64,000 bases of DNA from Montifringilla adamsi (GCA_017590115.1 JAGGNK010006559.1:9599784-9663783), one strand, 5' to 3'. Shown: positions 26,645 through 40,360, counted from the stretch's first letter. Numbers and translations are program-made. The notes: a model not told the origin generated them from the letters alone.

Positions 26645-27846
26645 TTCATAGAATGGTTTGCGTTGGAAGAGATCTTGAAGATCATGATCTGTTTCCAACC
26701 CCTGTGCTGTGGGCAGGTACACCTTCAACTAGACCATGTGCTATGAGGGTGGTTGAAGTTCCCCAAGAGGACCATGGGGTTTTTAAATTTTAAATGTGGC
26801 TGTTCCTGTTTCTGTAGAAGGTCTCATGATCTTGGTCTTCCTGGTTTGGTGGTGTGTAGCAGACCTTCACTCACAGTGTCACCTGTCCCCAGCCTCCCTT
26901 TAACCATGACCCATAAGCCCTTGATGCACCTCCAGGTGAAGTTTCATGCACTCCAGCTGGTCTTTGGCATAGAAGGCAATGCTGCCTGATCATTTTCTCT
27001 GCCTGTCCTTCCTAAAGAGCCAGTACTCTTCCATGCCAACAGTGCATTCACAGGAGTCATCCCTCCAGGTCTTCATGACCTGATTGTAACCCTGTAGGTG
27101 TGCATACACTTCTGATTCCTCTTTCTTATTCCCCATGTGGGGTGCATTTGTATTAAGACATTTAATTTGAGCCACTAATGACACCAAATTACTGAATCGA
27201 GTGGATGCAATTCCTTTGCACTGCCCTTTGTGCTCTCCTGCTGACCTGGGATCCATCTCCAGGCTATGGACATCTCTCACTGGCATTGGCACCCAACTGG
27301 TAAGAACAGGATTGACTTCTAGGAGTAGGTAGAACTGAGGTTCCCTTCCCCAATAACTTTCATTTAAAGTTCTCTTCAACAGCTTAGCAAGCCCATGACT
27401 AGAGATGAGTCTCATTTTTAGGACAGACAGACCCCATCTTCTCCCAGAAGAGGTTTCTCAAAGTGAGTCCCATCGTCTAAGTAGCTGAAACTTTGGCTGT
27501 GGTACTGGTCCTGTAACCACTTCTTGATTTATCACATGCAATTTGCCCTTTCAAACCCCTTCCCTTTGACCAGAAGCATGGATGAAAATCTACCTGGTAC
27601 TCCAGAGTCCCTTCTGTTCTCAGATGTCCATTCAGGATTTTTACCTTTGGTGTTCAAACCAGCCTTACTGGCATTAATTCCATCGGATTTCTGGTAGAAA
27701 TAGCTCTGAGATTCCTCCAGTGTGAGGAGGGAATGGAATGACAGAAACAGTTCTGTGAAATACTCCCATCCTGGTCTGGTTAGCCTGTCAATGGTATGAC
27801 AGTCAGATTGTACTACACTTAAATTGGCAGAGCTATGAAGAGGCAT
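26645..27846 (-). mobile_element. CR1 LINE with internal deletion: 5' region, endonuclease start, then 3' end
   Basis: Read on the minus strand from 27846, the first 450 bases resemble the CR1 region before ORF2, including 'gataaatcaagaagtggtta'. ORF2 then begins: IKCLNTNAPHMGNK at 27168-27127 matches the CR1 endonuclease start (KCLYTNARSMGNK). A TWRDDSCECTVGMEEY stretch follows, matching TWWDDSHDWSVAMDGY, and then FRKDRQ (FRRDRQ). After a frameshift come a GTGDT...VCYTPPNQ-like stretch and MVLLGNFNHP at about 26775-26746, which matches the catalytic MGDFNHP with Asp replaced by Asn. Near 26743 it jumps straight to the CR1 3' untranslated end (26645-26743), with 'attcatagaatggtttgcgt' at its edge. 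All of the reverse transcriptase is missing. The frames of 141 and 104 codons here are CR1 remnants. Confidence 0.88.
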
Positions 27847-30800
27847 ATTAACTAATTGAATATGGCCTTATCAAGCAATGAATCAAATGTAATGTCTGTT
27901 AAATCTGTGCCTCAGTAGGTTTTAAACCTCATTCAGCAATACAGTAATGAGCAAAACACAAACATTCTTATGGAGTTAAGAGCTTGCAAATTGAGAAGAA
28001 ACCTCAGTATTTAATCTCCTGTGTGCTAACTCTGGTTATAGATTCTCTCTCAAGCATTTAATGAAAGATACATATTAGGCTTAATTTAGGTAACCATTGT
28101 AACTGACAGAAGTTGATATTTATACCACATTTAAAGCAAATAACTTTCTTCTCACTGAATGCATTCACTGGCATCAGAATATGTTTTCATAAATGTTAAT
28201 TAAAATTTTCCAATAAAGAAAAATATGCAATAGAAGCCAGACATCTGGCAATCCAGATTTCTGAAAAGAAACAAAATGAAATTAAGACAACAAGAGGCAG
28301 ATGATTTAAATATTTTATAAGATTTTAGATTTCTTTCCTTTACTTTTTGATCAAAGATAAATCTTCTAGAAAATAACTGTTTATATATAACAACAGTATC
28401 TGTGTATGGAAGCAATGTCTGTAGAAGCCAAGACTTAACTTGTCTACATTTTAAATTTAAATATCTAAATTATATACTAAAGATAGAGAATTAGTCCTTT
28501 TATAAAAACTATAACTTTAGAAAAGAAGTGCACTTAGTCTACTTAGATGCTTGAATGTGCCAGACAGATATAGAGATATAGAGATATAGTTGTCAATTTA
28601 TTTCTTTTTTTTTTTTTCACCAAGACCTTTTAAGTAAATTCAGAAGAAAAAAAAGTAAATTTTTTTCTCCTCTTACAGTTCAGAGACAGAGTTTTTGGTG
28701 CTGGCTTTTGTTGGGTTTGTTGGAAGGGATTGACTTTCTGCAGTGACTACACTTTTTTGTAGGTAAGACTGGTTACAAAAGAGTATAAATTTTCTATATA
28801 TTTTTAAAATACCAAAAGAGAAGAAGAAAGGAGAGCTGAATGGCAGAACATGTGCTTATGTATTTTATTGTCATAAAAACCTATATGGCTCAGGTCCATA
28901 AACTCAGTCTTTTAAAACAAACATAAATAAACATTGATATGCTTAATGATTTTCAAATAGACAAGGTTAGGTTAGTGGTTCATTAATTTTTGTTCTTGTT
29001 GCTGTTATGCTCGTTTGTCTTTTACCATTTGTTATTATGGGAGTATTAAAAACTCTATAGATCTGACAGAATCATTCAATTATAATTTCCATTATGAGAT
29101 ACATGGAACTGGCATTTTTATATTCTACAGGGTATATTAAAATAAGTTTTACAGGGACTTTTCATGAACATGTATAATTAATATAGATGTCACTTTGTAT
29201 CACTTCATTAATTACTCAACAACTGTAACCTCTGCTTTAAGTGGGTTTTGGGTTTTGTTTTAATAAAAATCAGATTAACTTAGAGGTTGATAGGTAGGAT
29301 ATGCTGCTTCCACAAACCTCACTTCTTAACTTAAACTAGGAATTTAGAGAGATTTAGATTGTTTAGGTTTAGAGAGATTTAGATTGTTCTCACAATCTAC
29401 ACTGACAAAACCTGTATTTCAGTACAGAAAACACTGAAAAATACAGAGTAAAGCAGGGAAAAAGAGAGGTCAATGGACATCTTTTTTTTTCCTCTTCACT
29501 ATTCAATGTATAAAGATGTTAATGAGACAAAAAAAGCTTGAAGTTATAAAAGACAAAGTTCAACTACACTGAAATTATTCAGATTCTCAACATTTGCTCC
29601 CTGGATCCTGCCTATGTGATCAATAATAATTCCTTCTCCTTCAGGGTATTCTGACATAGCCTTAGTGAATGCCCAATGAGATCAAAAGACTTAATTAGAA
29701 AATAAAGATATTGGTTGGATTTCTAATTGAAAAAAAAAAAAAAAGCAAACAAGATTGCATCAAAATAATATCCTTTAAAAAGTAAAATTCAATGTTTTCA
29801 ATGTTGATAAAATTTGCTTCTTTTCAAATTAAGCTATTTTTTTTTGCCAGTGATTCAGTACTAAAAAGGACACAATAAAAATGCAAATTCAACAAAAATC
29901 ACGCCTTATGTAGATTATATATTTTAAAATTATAAACAGAACACATGGTAGCTGCAAACGCCAAAAAAATTTTAATTTGTTTCACAATTCTTTTCATTTT
30001 AAAAACACAGCTAGGCAGCAAGAACATTTGTCTTTAAGTGGTGAACTTAAAATGTCCAATCAAAGTCCAAAGCTGATCAAAAGTTTTTATTACCAGAAGT
30101 TATTGAACATAAAAAGTTCACTGAATGTTTCATTATTTTGCCTTTAAAATCCTCCCAATAAAGGTAAATGGATGAGGGGTTGCACAGAGCACTCGAAATG
30201 CCGTGATAAAGAACCTACAAGAAGTGTCCATTGAATGACCTGCACTGAAACAGGGAGAAGTGAAGTTACCCCCAAAATGCAACACTTGAAACTACAAGCT
30301 GATTAACTCTTCTAAGCTTTTAGCTGCAGTGAGGAAGGAGTGGAGTTTGAAGTCCAGGAAAGATTTTTCTGAGGAGAAATGATATGCTGTGGAGCAGGAA
30401 GAGGATTTAAGGTAAAGTATTTAACAATAGCAGACTGGATAACACATTGAGTAGGCAGCTTGTATGAAACTCATTTATTTAGATTTTCATTCAATTTTTA
30501 GTGAATTATAACAACCAATTATCCTAAAATTAATTTTTTGACATTTTTTATGGTTTTGTTTGTAATTTGAAAAACATCTTGTAGCTGCTCCTGCTACTCA
30601 TCACACAGAGTGATAGATGACCTCCCACGTCTTGCATTCTGTCATGATATGTATAGAAATTCTCAGTCAGGACTGCTCAAAGTAGAGAAGCAAAGGTACA
30701 GTACCACAGTACACACTCAGGACCTTTGAGACAGAAGTGATAACTGTTAAACCTTGGTAACCATATAGCTGTAAGAATCCAGATTAGTTTTATGAGTGAG

Positions 30801-32431
30801 CAATGGAACAGAAGCTGTTCCATGGAGACATACATAACCCAACACAAGTAAGAGAGCAAAATAGATAATATTCTTTCTGTGCATTTTGTATAAAAGAAGA
30901 AAAGGGACCACTGTTCTGATAACAACATCCAGGATGTTGAATATCCAGGAGGATTACACCTACCTGTATTCTGGCTAGACCACAAAGCAATCATGGATTT
31001 TACAAAGACCTGTTGGGATCAACAACAAGCAGCTCAGAATTTACTATGTAAAGTCCAGGATTTTACTGTGATTTTTTGCCTTTGCTGCTTGAAATCATTT
31101 CAGTTTATCTACTGCTTATAAAATACTGCTTTGTGTCTAGTGCTCCTTTGAAAGCTAAAATCTGAAAGTGATATGATGGCAGAGGGAGATAAAAAGTGGG
31201 AGATGGACTAGAGGAACACATTTTCAGGAAGTAAATGGATTCAAAAGGGATTCATGTTATATTCAGAGGCCAAATGAAGGTGTCAAAATGCTGAGCATTT
31301 CGCATAGTCACCGGAGAGAAAGAGTAGACAGGTGTTCAAGCTAGAAACACTTCTTAATTTGAGCAAAATTACACAACATTGATACAAAACCAGTTTTCCT
31401 AGATGAACCCTCTCCTCTGAATAATTGTAACAAAGTCATTAAAATAGATTGTCTTACTGCTCTGATAAGAAGAGTGTTTTGGGGTTTTTTTGTGTTGATT
31501 TGTTGTTTTGGTTTTTTTTTTTCATGTGCAATTATGGAAAAAGCAGGTGTAATTCATTGTGGAGATGTAGAAAACCAAAGTCCTTGCTTCATGGAGTAGG
31601 GCAGTCAGACTGCACTTTAATATGTATAATTGCCTTTTATGTGTTGATTTCTTCTCTTTCCAGTCATCATTAAGACTAGGTTAGCAAGGGTACCATAAAG
31701 TACAGATTTGTAAAAAACATATTTTTGTATGAGTTACTCAAATACTAGCTGACTAGTTTTTCAGTTACAGAAGAATGCTTTCAGTCTTGGGGAAAAAATT
31801 ATAAGCTTTTTCTATATAAAGCTAGAGAATTTATTGTTTGCATATCAATAAATACAATTTTTTTTTGGAAATTGACATGACAGTAATGCGACACAAGCAG
31901 ATGGAGAAATTTTTTCTTGGGCTGTGTGTGATATCTACTGTATTATCTAAATAAAACACCACATTATGTTTAAAGTAAAGCAATGAATTCTGTTTAAAAT
32001 TATTATATAGGACAATTTTTTCCTGTGCCTACATCAATCACATTCAGGAACACTGTCAGTACAAATCACTTTATCCATTATTAACAAGTCAAAGGATTTA
32101 CCTGCAGATTTGTCATAAAGCCTTATTGTATGAAACAGCTTTAAAAGAAGCAACAGGAACCTTGACAAACTTCAGCTCATTTGCTGACAGTGTTTGTTCT
32201 GTTGTTTCTGTGGTGTGCTGTCAATAGTGTGAACCAATACCTGAAAATGTCTGAACCTCTCAGTGTGTTCTATGTAGCAGCTTACAGCAGAAGTTTGTAG
32301 TGGTGCAGTATTAGAAGGTATTTTCACTACTTGAAGTTGTAAAGAAAAAAAAGAATTAAAATTTTATTGAGTATCTTCTGCAAATGAATTTAAAAAAACC
32401 CCTCACATGTGAACTGATTGTAATCAGCAAT
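27847..32431. other. Gene-free AT-rich region with simple repeats
   Basis: No recognisable gene. It holds a short duplication at 29343-29389, an A run near 29730-29744, T runs near 28605-28618, and a T/G-rich tract at 31478-31523. Nothing else stands out. Confidence 0.55.
29343..29389. repeat. Tandem duplication, about 25 bp period
   Basis: TTTAGAGAGATTTAGATTGT appears at 29343-29362 and again at 29368-29387, separated by 'ttagg'. Confidence 0.9.
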
Positions 32432-32845
32432 GCAGTCTACTCAGCTGCTGGGTCATTCGTTCTTCAGTGGGGTGAGAGAAAGAGTCAAAAGAGCAAAAAC
32501 TGGAAACTCATGGGTTGACATAAAGGCATTTTAATAGGTAAGACAAAAAATTCACACAAGGAAAGTGAAGCAAGGAATTAATTCATTGCTTGTTATAGGC
32601 AGGCAGATATCAGCATTTCCAGGAAAGCAGGTCTGTATCATGCTTAATGATTACTTGAGAAGACAAACACCATGGCCATGAACATTCCTCCTTTCTTCTC
32701 CTTTTCCTGCAACTTTTACTGCTGCACACATCATAGAGTAAAGCATATCTCATTGGTCATCTCACATCAGCTGTCCTGGTCAGGCCCCCTCCCAGATCCT
32801 TGTGCACCCCAAGCCTGCTCACTGGGGTGATTGAGTCACATATTG
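32432..32845 (-). mobile_element. Truncated LTR, same family as 40361-40943
   Basis: The stretch shares ordered blocks with the complete LTR at 40361-40943: 'ggaaactcat...ttgaca/gataa...tttaatag', 'ggcaggcagat...ccaggaaagcagg', and 'tacttgagaagacaaacacca' (there 'tatttgagaagaaaaatgtca'), then T/C-rich 'cctcctttcttctcc'. Further on it has 'tgtcctggtcaggccccctc' and 'ccttgtgcaccccaagcctg', which match what I recall of this avian ERVL-type LTR. Both TG/CA ends are missing. The right edge abuts a CR1. Confidence 0.75.
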
Positions 32846-32850
32846 GACAC

Positions 32851-33186
32851 TTATAGAATCATGCAATGGTTTGGGTTGGAAGGGACCTTGAATGTTATTG
32901 AGTTTCAACACCACTGCTCTGGGCAGGGTCATCTTCAATTACACCAGGTCACTCAAAACCCCATCCAGCCCAGTCTTAAAAACTTCCAGGGATGGGTATC
33001 CATAGTTTCCCTGGGCAAACCGTTCCAGTTCCTCACCACTTTCATAATGAACATTTTTTTCCTAATATCTAACCTAAATCTAATCTTGTGCAACTTAAAC
33101 CCATTCCCTCTTGTCCTGTCACTACATGCCATTGTAAATAGTCTTTCCCCATCTTTCCTGTAAGTTCCCCTCAGGTACTGGAAGGA
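32851..33186 (-). mobile_element. CR1 LINE 3' end fragment
   Basis: This is a textbook reverse-complemented CR1 3' end. It begins 'tagaatcatgcaatggtttg' and 'ggttggaagggacc', then 'ccatccagcccagtctt', 'acttccagggatgggtatcc', 'cctaatatctaacctaaatc' and 'cattccctcttgtcctgtca', and ends near 'tcaggtactggaagg'. It is less diverged than the other copies in the window. The 110-codon plus frame is incidental. Confidence 0.96.
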
Positions 33187-36100
33187 TAATCAAGTAATGG
33201 GGAAAATAGATTACTTCCAAAGCAGGGAACCTCAAAATTGAGCTCAGCAGGAGTGGTAAAAGAACTTCCACATTCCCTTTGTGAATTTCATTGCAATGGA
33301 TATAGCTGAGTGCTGCCAACACTAATCACAGTACCACCAGTACTTTGTGATAGTGTGACATCCCCCTGGCAGACTCTTCTACAGAAAGGATCCCAAAGAG
33401 CATCTTTGAATCATCTCTATTTGATGCATGCTGAAGTAATCAATTTCCCCCTTTGGGAGTTGTTTGAAGGCTGTCTATCCCCCAAGTGCAAATCCATCAT
33501 ATAAAATTAAAAACACTGTTAAAAAAATCTGTGTGGAACTGGATAACAGACTAGAAGAAATTTGTTTTTTTTTAAGATTAATAGTGTATTACAAAATTAA
33601 AACTATATGTTTCCTTTGAACCGATGATGAAGTGGGAAGTGGGGAGCGGTATGATTTACTACATACTTCAAAAATTGCCTCTGTGAAAATCTTTGCATAC
33701 AGTACAGCACAAACTTGTGTTGTTATGAATAATTTCTCTACATAGCTAGAACAGGTAGAGAGAACAATATATTAATGAGTAACAGCTCTGTTTCTAGGCG
33801 TAGATCTTTGGCTATGTATTTGGTGATGTTCAGAGGGCAGCAACAGCTATATTTGGCTTTCTACATCAAAGTCCATGATCAGTTCTAAGATTTGCTGTAA
33901 ATCCTATATACTATGTACAGCATTACAGAACAGAGACGTAAATTACGACACTCTGTTGTCGTAAAGCTGTAAGATTCACATATATACAAGAAATATAAAT
34001 TTTATTAGGTGCACTTAATAAATTATTTTCTGAAGAAGGGAATTCCTTCATGCATCAGATCTGAAGTACCACAGCAGAACCTTTATTAAAGGCTTGGTTC
34101 ATTAGAGTTCATAAATCAACAGTGGCTTCAGTGTGTCTGACTAGTGCAATAGTGTAATGGAGCTTTGCTAATTTAACTGAAGTATCTGACCTATATCTCT
34201 CACAGAACCCCCAGCTCAAGAGAATACCCAATCAAATAAAACTGCTTTAAGATGTGTTTTAGTCCAAAGAAATTAATGGGATCACTTGAAGCTGAAGTAT
34301 CTGAAAGGCAATGAAAATATATTTCTCAAGTCCTCATCTCAAATGATAGGTTTATGATTTCACTAGCCTGTAGAAGCATCAGAGTCAGCAAAGACAGGCC
34401 TATCTGACTGAATACATGAGCTGAACCAACTTTTCAATGACTGATTGTGTGCACAGACAAATCAGTGATGACACAAAGCCAATCTCCTAACAATCCTGTT
34501 GTAGCTGTTGAGCATTGTGCAAATATTTAGGGAAAAAATGACAAAATCATATTAAGAATAATAAATGCGCTTTCATTCCACTTCACAGTTGATAAATTAT
34601 TAACAGCTTGACTTTTCCAAATGATGTGCCTGTGCAAGGGAAGCTTCACTAATTTTCAAGACTCTGTAGACTCACTTCCTGGCAGCAGCCTCCAGTTGCC
34701 TTCCCCTGGTAACAGAGAACCATAACTCAACAGGACAACTGTCATGGCAGAGGACTAAAGGACACTTTAAAATATGTCATTAATTAATGAGTCCATGTGT
34801 GGCACAGTAAAAGCACTCAGTACAGCGACTGGAAGAAGAATTTATCTTTTTCTTCATGGAGCTTTTGCTCAATGAAGTTACAAGGGAATTAAATATTCAG
34901 GCCAACCACACACTTGCATAGACCCTAAAGAGCATTATCTATGTCAAATAGATAACTCAGTAGTTCAGACCAAATGCTTTGCTCATGTGACTGGAATATT
35001 CTGCTAATCTCTTCAATAGCGATTGTCTATTTAAAACAGATAATGTTTTTATTAAACAAAAAATGTTAATCATAGTAAAAGATGATCACAAAGTAATAGA
35101 TATGCTGAAGGTTAAGTATAAAATGTTTCTACTTCATTTATGTTTGGATTAAAAAATTCTTCATTTAGATTTTCAAATTACACCGCTCTTGGTAAATGCA
35201 ATTCCATTATTTTATGTGCAATATTTCAAATTCTAAATTGCCTTTGGAAGAAATTGATTTCACATTCAAAATCAAGTTGTTAGGTCAGATTATGTGGAGA
35301 AAGACAGCTGGGTGCCTCCAAAAACTACAGTCAAGTCTCCTTACTAATCTTCTTCAGCAGCCCAGCTCTTCAATAAGGCAATAGACTCGATGGAGACATA
35401 AAGAATATTGATAGATATCTTTGGAGAAAAAGGCTAGCTGCTTGCAATTTATTCTTTGCAACCACTTGAGAATACAGCTACTCAAAATCAAGTTTAGTAG
35501 CACCCTAAGTGTGAAGAAAATAATATATGTCATGATAGATAAAGGAGATAAGCATGATTTCTAGTAAACAGGGGGACACCACTCAAGAAAACGAGCATTT
35601 GTCAATGCAATCAGTACAGGCAGCATGTCCTGTCTATCAATACTTAGGGAACTAATGCTACAAAAAACGTAAAATTAAGATGCAAAATTTTGAGAGATGG
35701 CAAAGAAACTACTGGCAGTGCAGCCTTAGTCAAAAAAGATTATATGTATGACAGAAAAAGACTTTCTTTTAGATGTGTTTAACTTCTGTGTTCCATCACT
35801 CCTTTCTTGTCCTATCACTTCTGCCTATAAAGACAAAACAGTCTCACATATTATAAGTGCATTTATTTATAAACTTTTAGTTTATTCCATAAACATTATT
35901 GGTTTATGGAAATCTGAATATGGAGATGTTAAAAAGAAAAACATGGCAAAGTGAGTAAATTTGTTGCTTTAAATTGCATGGAAATCATTAAACACTAAAT
36001 ATGTCACACAAATATCATTAACAAAATATTCTTTTTCTTCACCTTTTTCATAATCTATACTTGCAACACTATTGTTTAATTATATTATATGAAAAGAGTG

Positions 36101-38011
36101 ATAAAAAGCTAAAAATCTTTAATCAAGGAAAAAAAAGGAAAATATAAAATGACCAAAATAGTCTGTGGTTTGACCAGCATCAGATCTTAAAAATAAAAAA
36201 AATAAGTCTAAACTTTACCTTTACCAGCTCCTATTTGAATAAATAATGCATTAAAAACCAAAAATGTTTATTTTATTTTTGATTTCTTTTCCAAAATTAC
36301 ATTGCTTGCTCTTGTAATACTATGTCTACTTCTTCAGTAAACCAATTTATGTGTTTTGAAGAAGTTATTTCTCTATTTAATCAAAACCAATGGCTTCCTT
36401 AAAAGCATGCTACTGGGATGTGAGGATATATTTCTGTTAAATTGCTGTTACAAACCACAAAAAAAAAAGTTTTGTTCAACCTTGATTTTTTGACACCTGG
36501 ATAACTCATAAAGAAGACATCAAAACAGTAGAAAGACTGATATTCCTGCCACTGAGACTTCCCCTAATCAGAATCATGATAATTTTTTTTTTTACTAGAA
36601 CATATTTACAGAAATGAAAAGAAACCTTCAGTTTTCAAATGAATAGCTAAATGTACACTTAAATTACTAGTGAACACAAAATATCAAAAATATGAAAAGC
36701 CATTCAGAGTAGTTAAAATGTTTATTTTCTCTAATGCAAACACATACCAAAAAAACCCAGATATTAATAAGATGATGAACGTGATTATAATTACCTTCTA
36801 TGACTATTATTAGAACATGAATACAATATAACATTTTAAGCAGATGCTGAAACACTTTTTGGCCTCAAAGATAGAAATATAAATTGTAAACACAGATGTA
36901 TTGTTGACTTGTATTTCTATGCATCCTTCTAGGCTATGGAGTGGAATGACACTTGTTCAAAAAGAGACACTACTTGAAAATATAAACCATCTTAGCCATC
37001 CGTTCTGTAACTTGCATTATTTCAGCATAGAAAACATTTGAAAGAGATTTTGTTAGAGTATCAGTCAAAATAGTTGGAGAAAAGAACTTGGAAATATTTT
37101 AATCATTAAAGAAATGCCTTGTAACAGTAGAATGCAGAACCTGGCTGAGTATTCTCTCCTTTCTCTTCCTATGACACATTTTAATTTAATCTTTAGGAGT
37201 TTATTAAAAATTTAATGTTCATTATGGGTTACCAAGACACATTTTGCAGTTTGTATTATGTAATATAGATGTTCTGTAGATTTTTTGAAAGTACATGTAA
37301 ACAGCAAATATTCTGGCTATTGAAAGGAGCTAAGCTATTCTTCTTCCATTCTACATTTCTGAATAGACAAGCTTGCATGCAAGTGTCAGAAATCTCGTAT
37401 CCAGTTATGTTAGGACTCTCTTTCATAGAAATCATTCAGCTGTCTCATCTATACATTCTTCACTTGATGTAATTGCTTATCCAGTCATGAACACAAAATA
37501 TTTCTTTTAATTGATTGAGTATATAAAATAGACTGTAGTCTGATTAATTAAGTGAAAAATACTCATGCCATACTGTGGATAGATGGCTGGGTGTAAAACT
37601 GGAGGAAACTGAGAAGTTATTATGGTATGGAAAGCATAGGGTGAAACACAGCTGATACTCACTGGAAGGAATGTGGCTGGCATGCTCAAAACTTATTCCA
37701 CGATGGCTCTCCATTCAGAAAATCTGCATCCATGGCACTTGCACTCAAGATCCACCTAAGTACAAGGAGATAGCATAACTAAGTTGAGAATGGGGAAAAG
37801 TTAGGGAAGACTCCATCCTAGCTACTTGGATCAGTAAATGGGCTGAAACTGCCTTCTCCCCAATAGGGAAACCTATTGGGTAAAAACTACACTCTACGTG
37901 CACTGAATATTTTTATGAATTAGAGCTTGTCTGTGTATTGCTTTGAATACAATTTTGCAGTCAGATATTATCACTGACAATGTTTGAATCTTAACCTGCC
38001 ACAGTTTTATA
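33187..38011. other. Gene-free AT-rich region
   Basis: No recognisable gene and no clear interspersed repeat. Short A/T runs only. Open frames are at most 68 codons and unremarkable. Confidence 0.6.
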
Positions 38012-38272
38012 TTAATAAAGATTTTTATTCTGTAAACTCGGTATGAGTCTTTCATGAGCACTGACATTTGCTGGTGATGTGTAGCATACTGGAATAAAGT
38101 GGAAAACCCATTGAGGGAAGGTGGGAAGATCTGCTGAGAGGTCTCCCTTAAACTGTTGGTCTGTGTCCTTGAATAAGTCAGTCAAACCGCCCTCTGATCC
38201 ATCAGGATTGGTCATTGAAGGGTCCTCAATGACAGAATGATCAGGCACAAGGGTTTCAGCTTTTTTGGGGCG
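38012..38272 (-). other. Possible coding exon or fossil coding fragment, unidentified
   Basis: On the minus strand an acceptor-like 'tttgtctgtcag' (ending at 38273) is followed at once by an open frame that starts RPKKAETLVPDHS and runs 86 codons to a TAA at 38012-38014. An in-frame TGA lies four codons upstream of the acceptor, so the frame is bounded much like an exon. There is no ATG near the front. The first part is acidic and soluble-looking, with stretches such as EDPSMTNPDGSEGG and DLFKDTDQQFKGDLS. Its base composition is more balanced than the flanks. A donor-like 'cca|gtatgc' lies at about 38086, and an AATAAA overlaps the end of the frame. I do not recognise the protein. It may be a true exon, a decayed mobile-element gene, or chance. 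Confidence 0.25.
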
Positions 38273-40360
38273 CTGACAGACAAATCAAATACTAAGTGTT
38301 GAGGGAATCTCCCCTTTTCACAAAACACATACATTTTCATTTTGGTGTAAACCATAAAAAGGAAAAAAAGTGCTTAAAATAGTTTTCATTTTTCCTGTGA
38401 AAGACCCAAACCAATCCAGTCTTATGTTTAGACTTATTTCTCAGTTAAACACATTAAGCATTGTTTAGTATGGACACTGGGAAAAAAGAATCTGTAAAGA
38501 AAAAGCTAGAAAACAGAATTTGTGTGTCAACAAATATTTGGTATGCCTGTCATAGGATAAATACCATTCACAGAAAATTAATAGTCTAAAGGATTAAATG
38601 CTATTTTAAAGGGGGGCAGGGCAACTGAACAAAGAATCAAATTAATGCCTAGAGACCTGTTGATGATTTCTAATGAAGTTACACCTTCACAGATTGGCGT
38701 CAGGGGATGGTAGGTCTGGGGATAGTTTTACATTTTGTGCATGACAGTTATCTGTTTGATTCAGCTGCTTTAATTCTAGTGGTAAAATAAACATTATTTG
38801 TGTCTGTTCCATCAGTTGTACCTACAACTGTTCACCAGCTTCTTGAGCATAGGTATTTTATCTAGCCAATATCTACTAAAGATCTGTAATTACTGAACAA
38901 GCTGATGCAAAAATCAGAGAATTGGAAAATTTAAATTCTATTTGATAAGCAAATGAGAAGGAGTGACCTGAGAGAGAGCAGTAATAATGCAGAAAGACCA
39001 GTGGCTCCTCTCTGGTCATGTATGAATCTCTGTTTCTAGGGTACTGGGCCTATGGGAGTTGAAAATAATCCAAGGTTTTCAATATTTTAGAGTATTTATC
39101 TGATTAAATTACAGAGTAATTACACGTATTCTGACATATATCTCAGGTTTTGGAATAGCTTTTCATCAATAATTAGTTGGAACACAGTTTTGTTGATTAA
39201 CTAGTTCTTCACTTTCTGCTATCAGCAGAACAATTCATAAGAGGGTCAGTGACTGTAGCCTCCAGACTACAGGGAATATAAATGAACTTCCAGTTGTTAT
39301 AGCTGTGGATGAGCAGAGCTAAAATACACATTCAAACAAAAACCACTATTCCGTCACAAACAAAGGAAGTAAAACAGGAAACAGAACTCCCATGCTTCAT
39401 AGAGCACCACAGTTGCAATTTTACCGTCCATTTGTCTGATGCCATCAGATGCAGAACATAAGTGAAGTCTGGCAGAAGTTCAAGGGGCATGGATTTTAAA
39501 TTTGTAAAGGTTCTGTAAATTTCTTTGAATACACTACAAAGAATGACTGCACATAACTCAAAATCATAATTGAAGGGAAAATAGAATCTTCTCACCTACA
39601 GGATGTTCTTCAGCTCTGCACAGGCTGGGTGCATGTTCCAGTGTAGTGAATTATTTTAATTGCTTTTGACAAATTAAGATGCACTCTTTCATTGAGTCAG
39701 TTAGCTGCAGCAGATTGGCTGAAAATGACAGACGACATGATAATGATAGCTAAGAAATTAGGCATATGAGAAAGGTTCTTTAAAACATACCCTGTAACTA
39801 CTTTGTGTCACAGCAGCCTTTCTTGTCAATGTGAGATTCATTAATCAACACAGACACAGAGAAACATTCTTAATAAATGAAAAGTGTGGAAGCTACCTGT
39901 TCCTCCAGAGCTCTATAGGACTGTTAAGAGGTAAAGGAAGAATCTATTTTTTGTTTTTAATGAGAGCAGATATACTGTTTTCCACAATTATGTATGGTTA
40001 GGAGTCACCTTAACTGAAATCTCAAGAGTCTTCTTACTTCTTCTTCTTTGTTCTACCTAAAATTTGTCTGGAAGTGCTAAGTGAATTCTAGAGACATTCT
40101 AAAATTCTTGCATGTCAAAACATTCTCTGTTGTTGTTATGAGCTGACAAGAGGAATTTCAGATGCATTGATCCATGGGGTTCTTTCAGACATGATGGAGT
40201 AAAGTCATAAAACGACAGAAAAGGGCACAGATCCTGTGCAAGCTGCTTAATAATACAAGGCAGAACAGAGAGAATATGGCTATCTATTTGACCTTTTACT
40301 GCTCTCTGTCTCCTCATCTCTGATAATACATATTTAAATATTTTTATATATGTAATATGT
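38273..40360. other. Gene-free AT-rich region
   Basis: Nothing recognised. Open frames of up to 96 codons lack motifs; the longest (40099-40389 minus) runs into the LTR at its start. Confidence 0.6.

Noticed and set aside
26990..27415. 141-codon minus-strand frame as a host gene
   Set aside because: Its C-terminal half matches the start of the CR1 endonuclease, so it is a mobile-element remnant.
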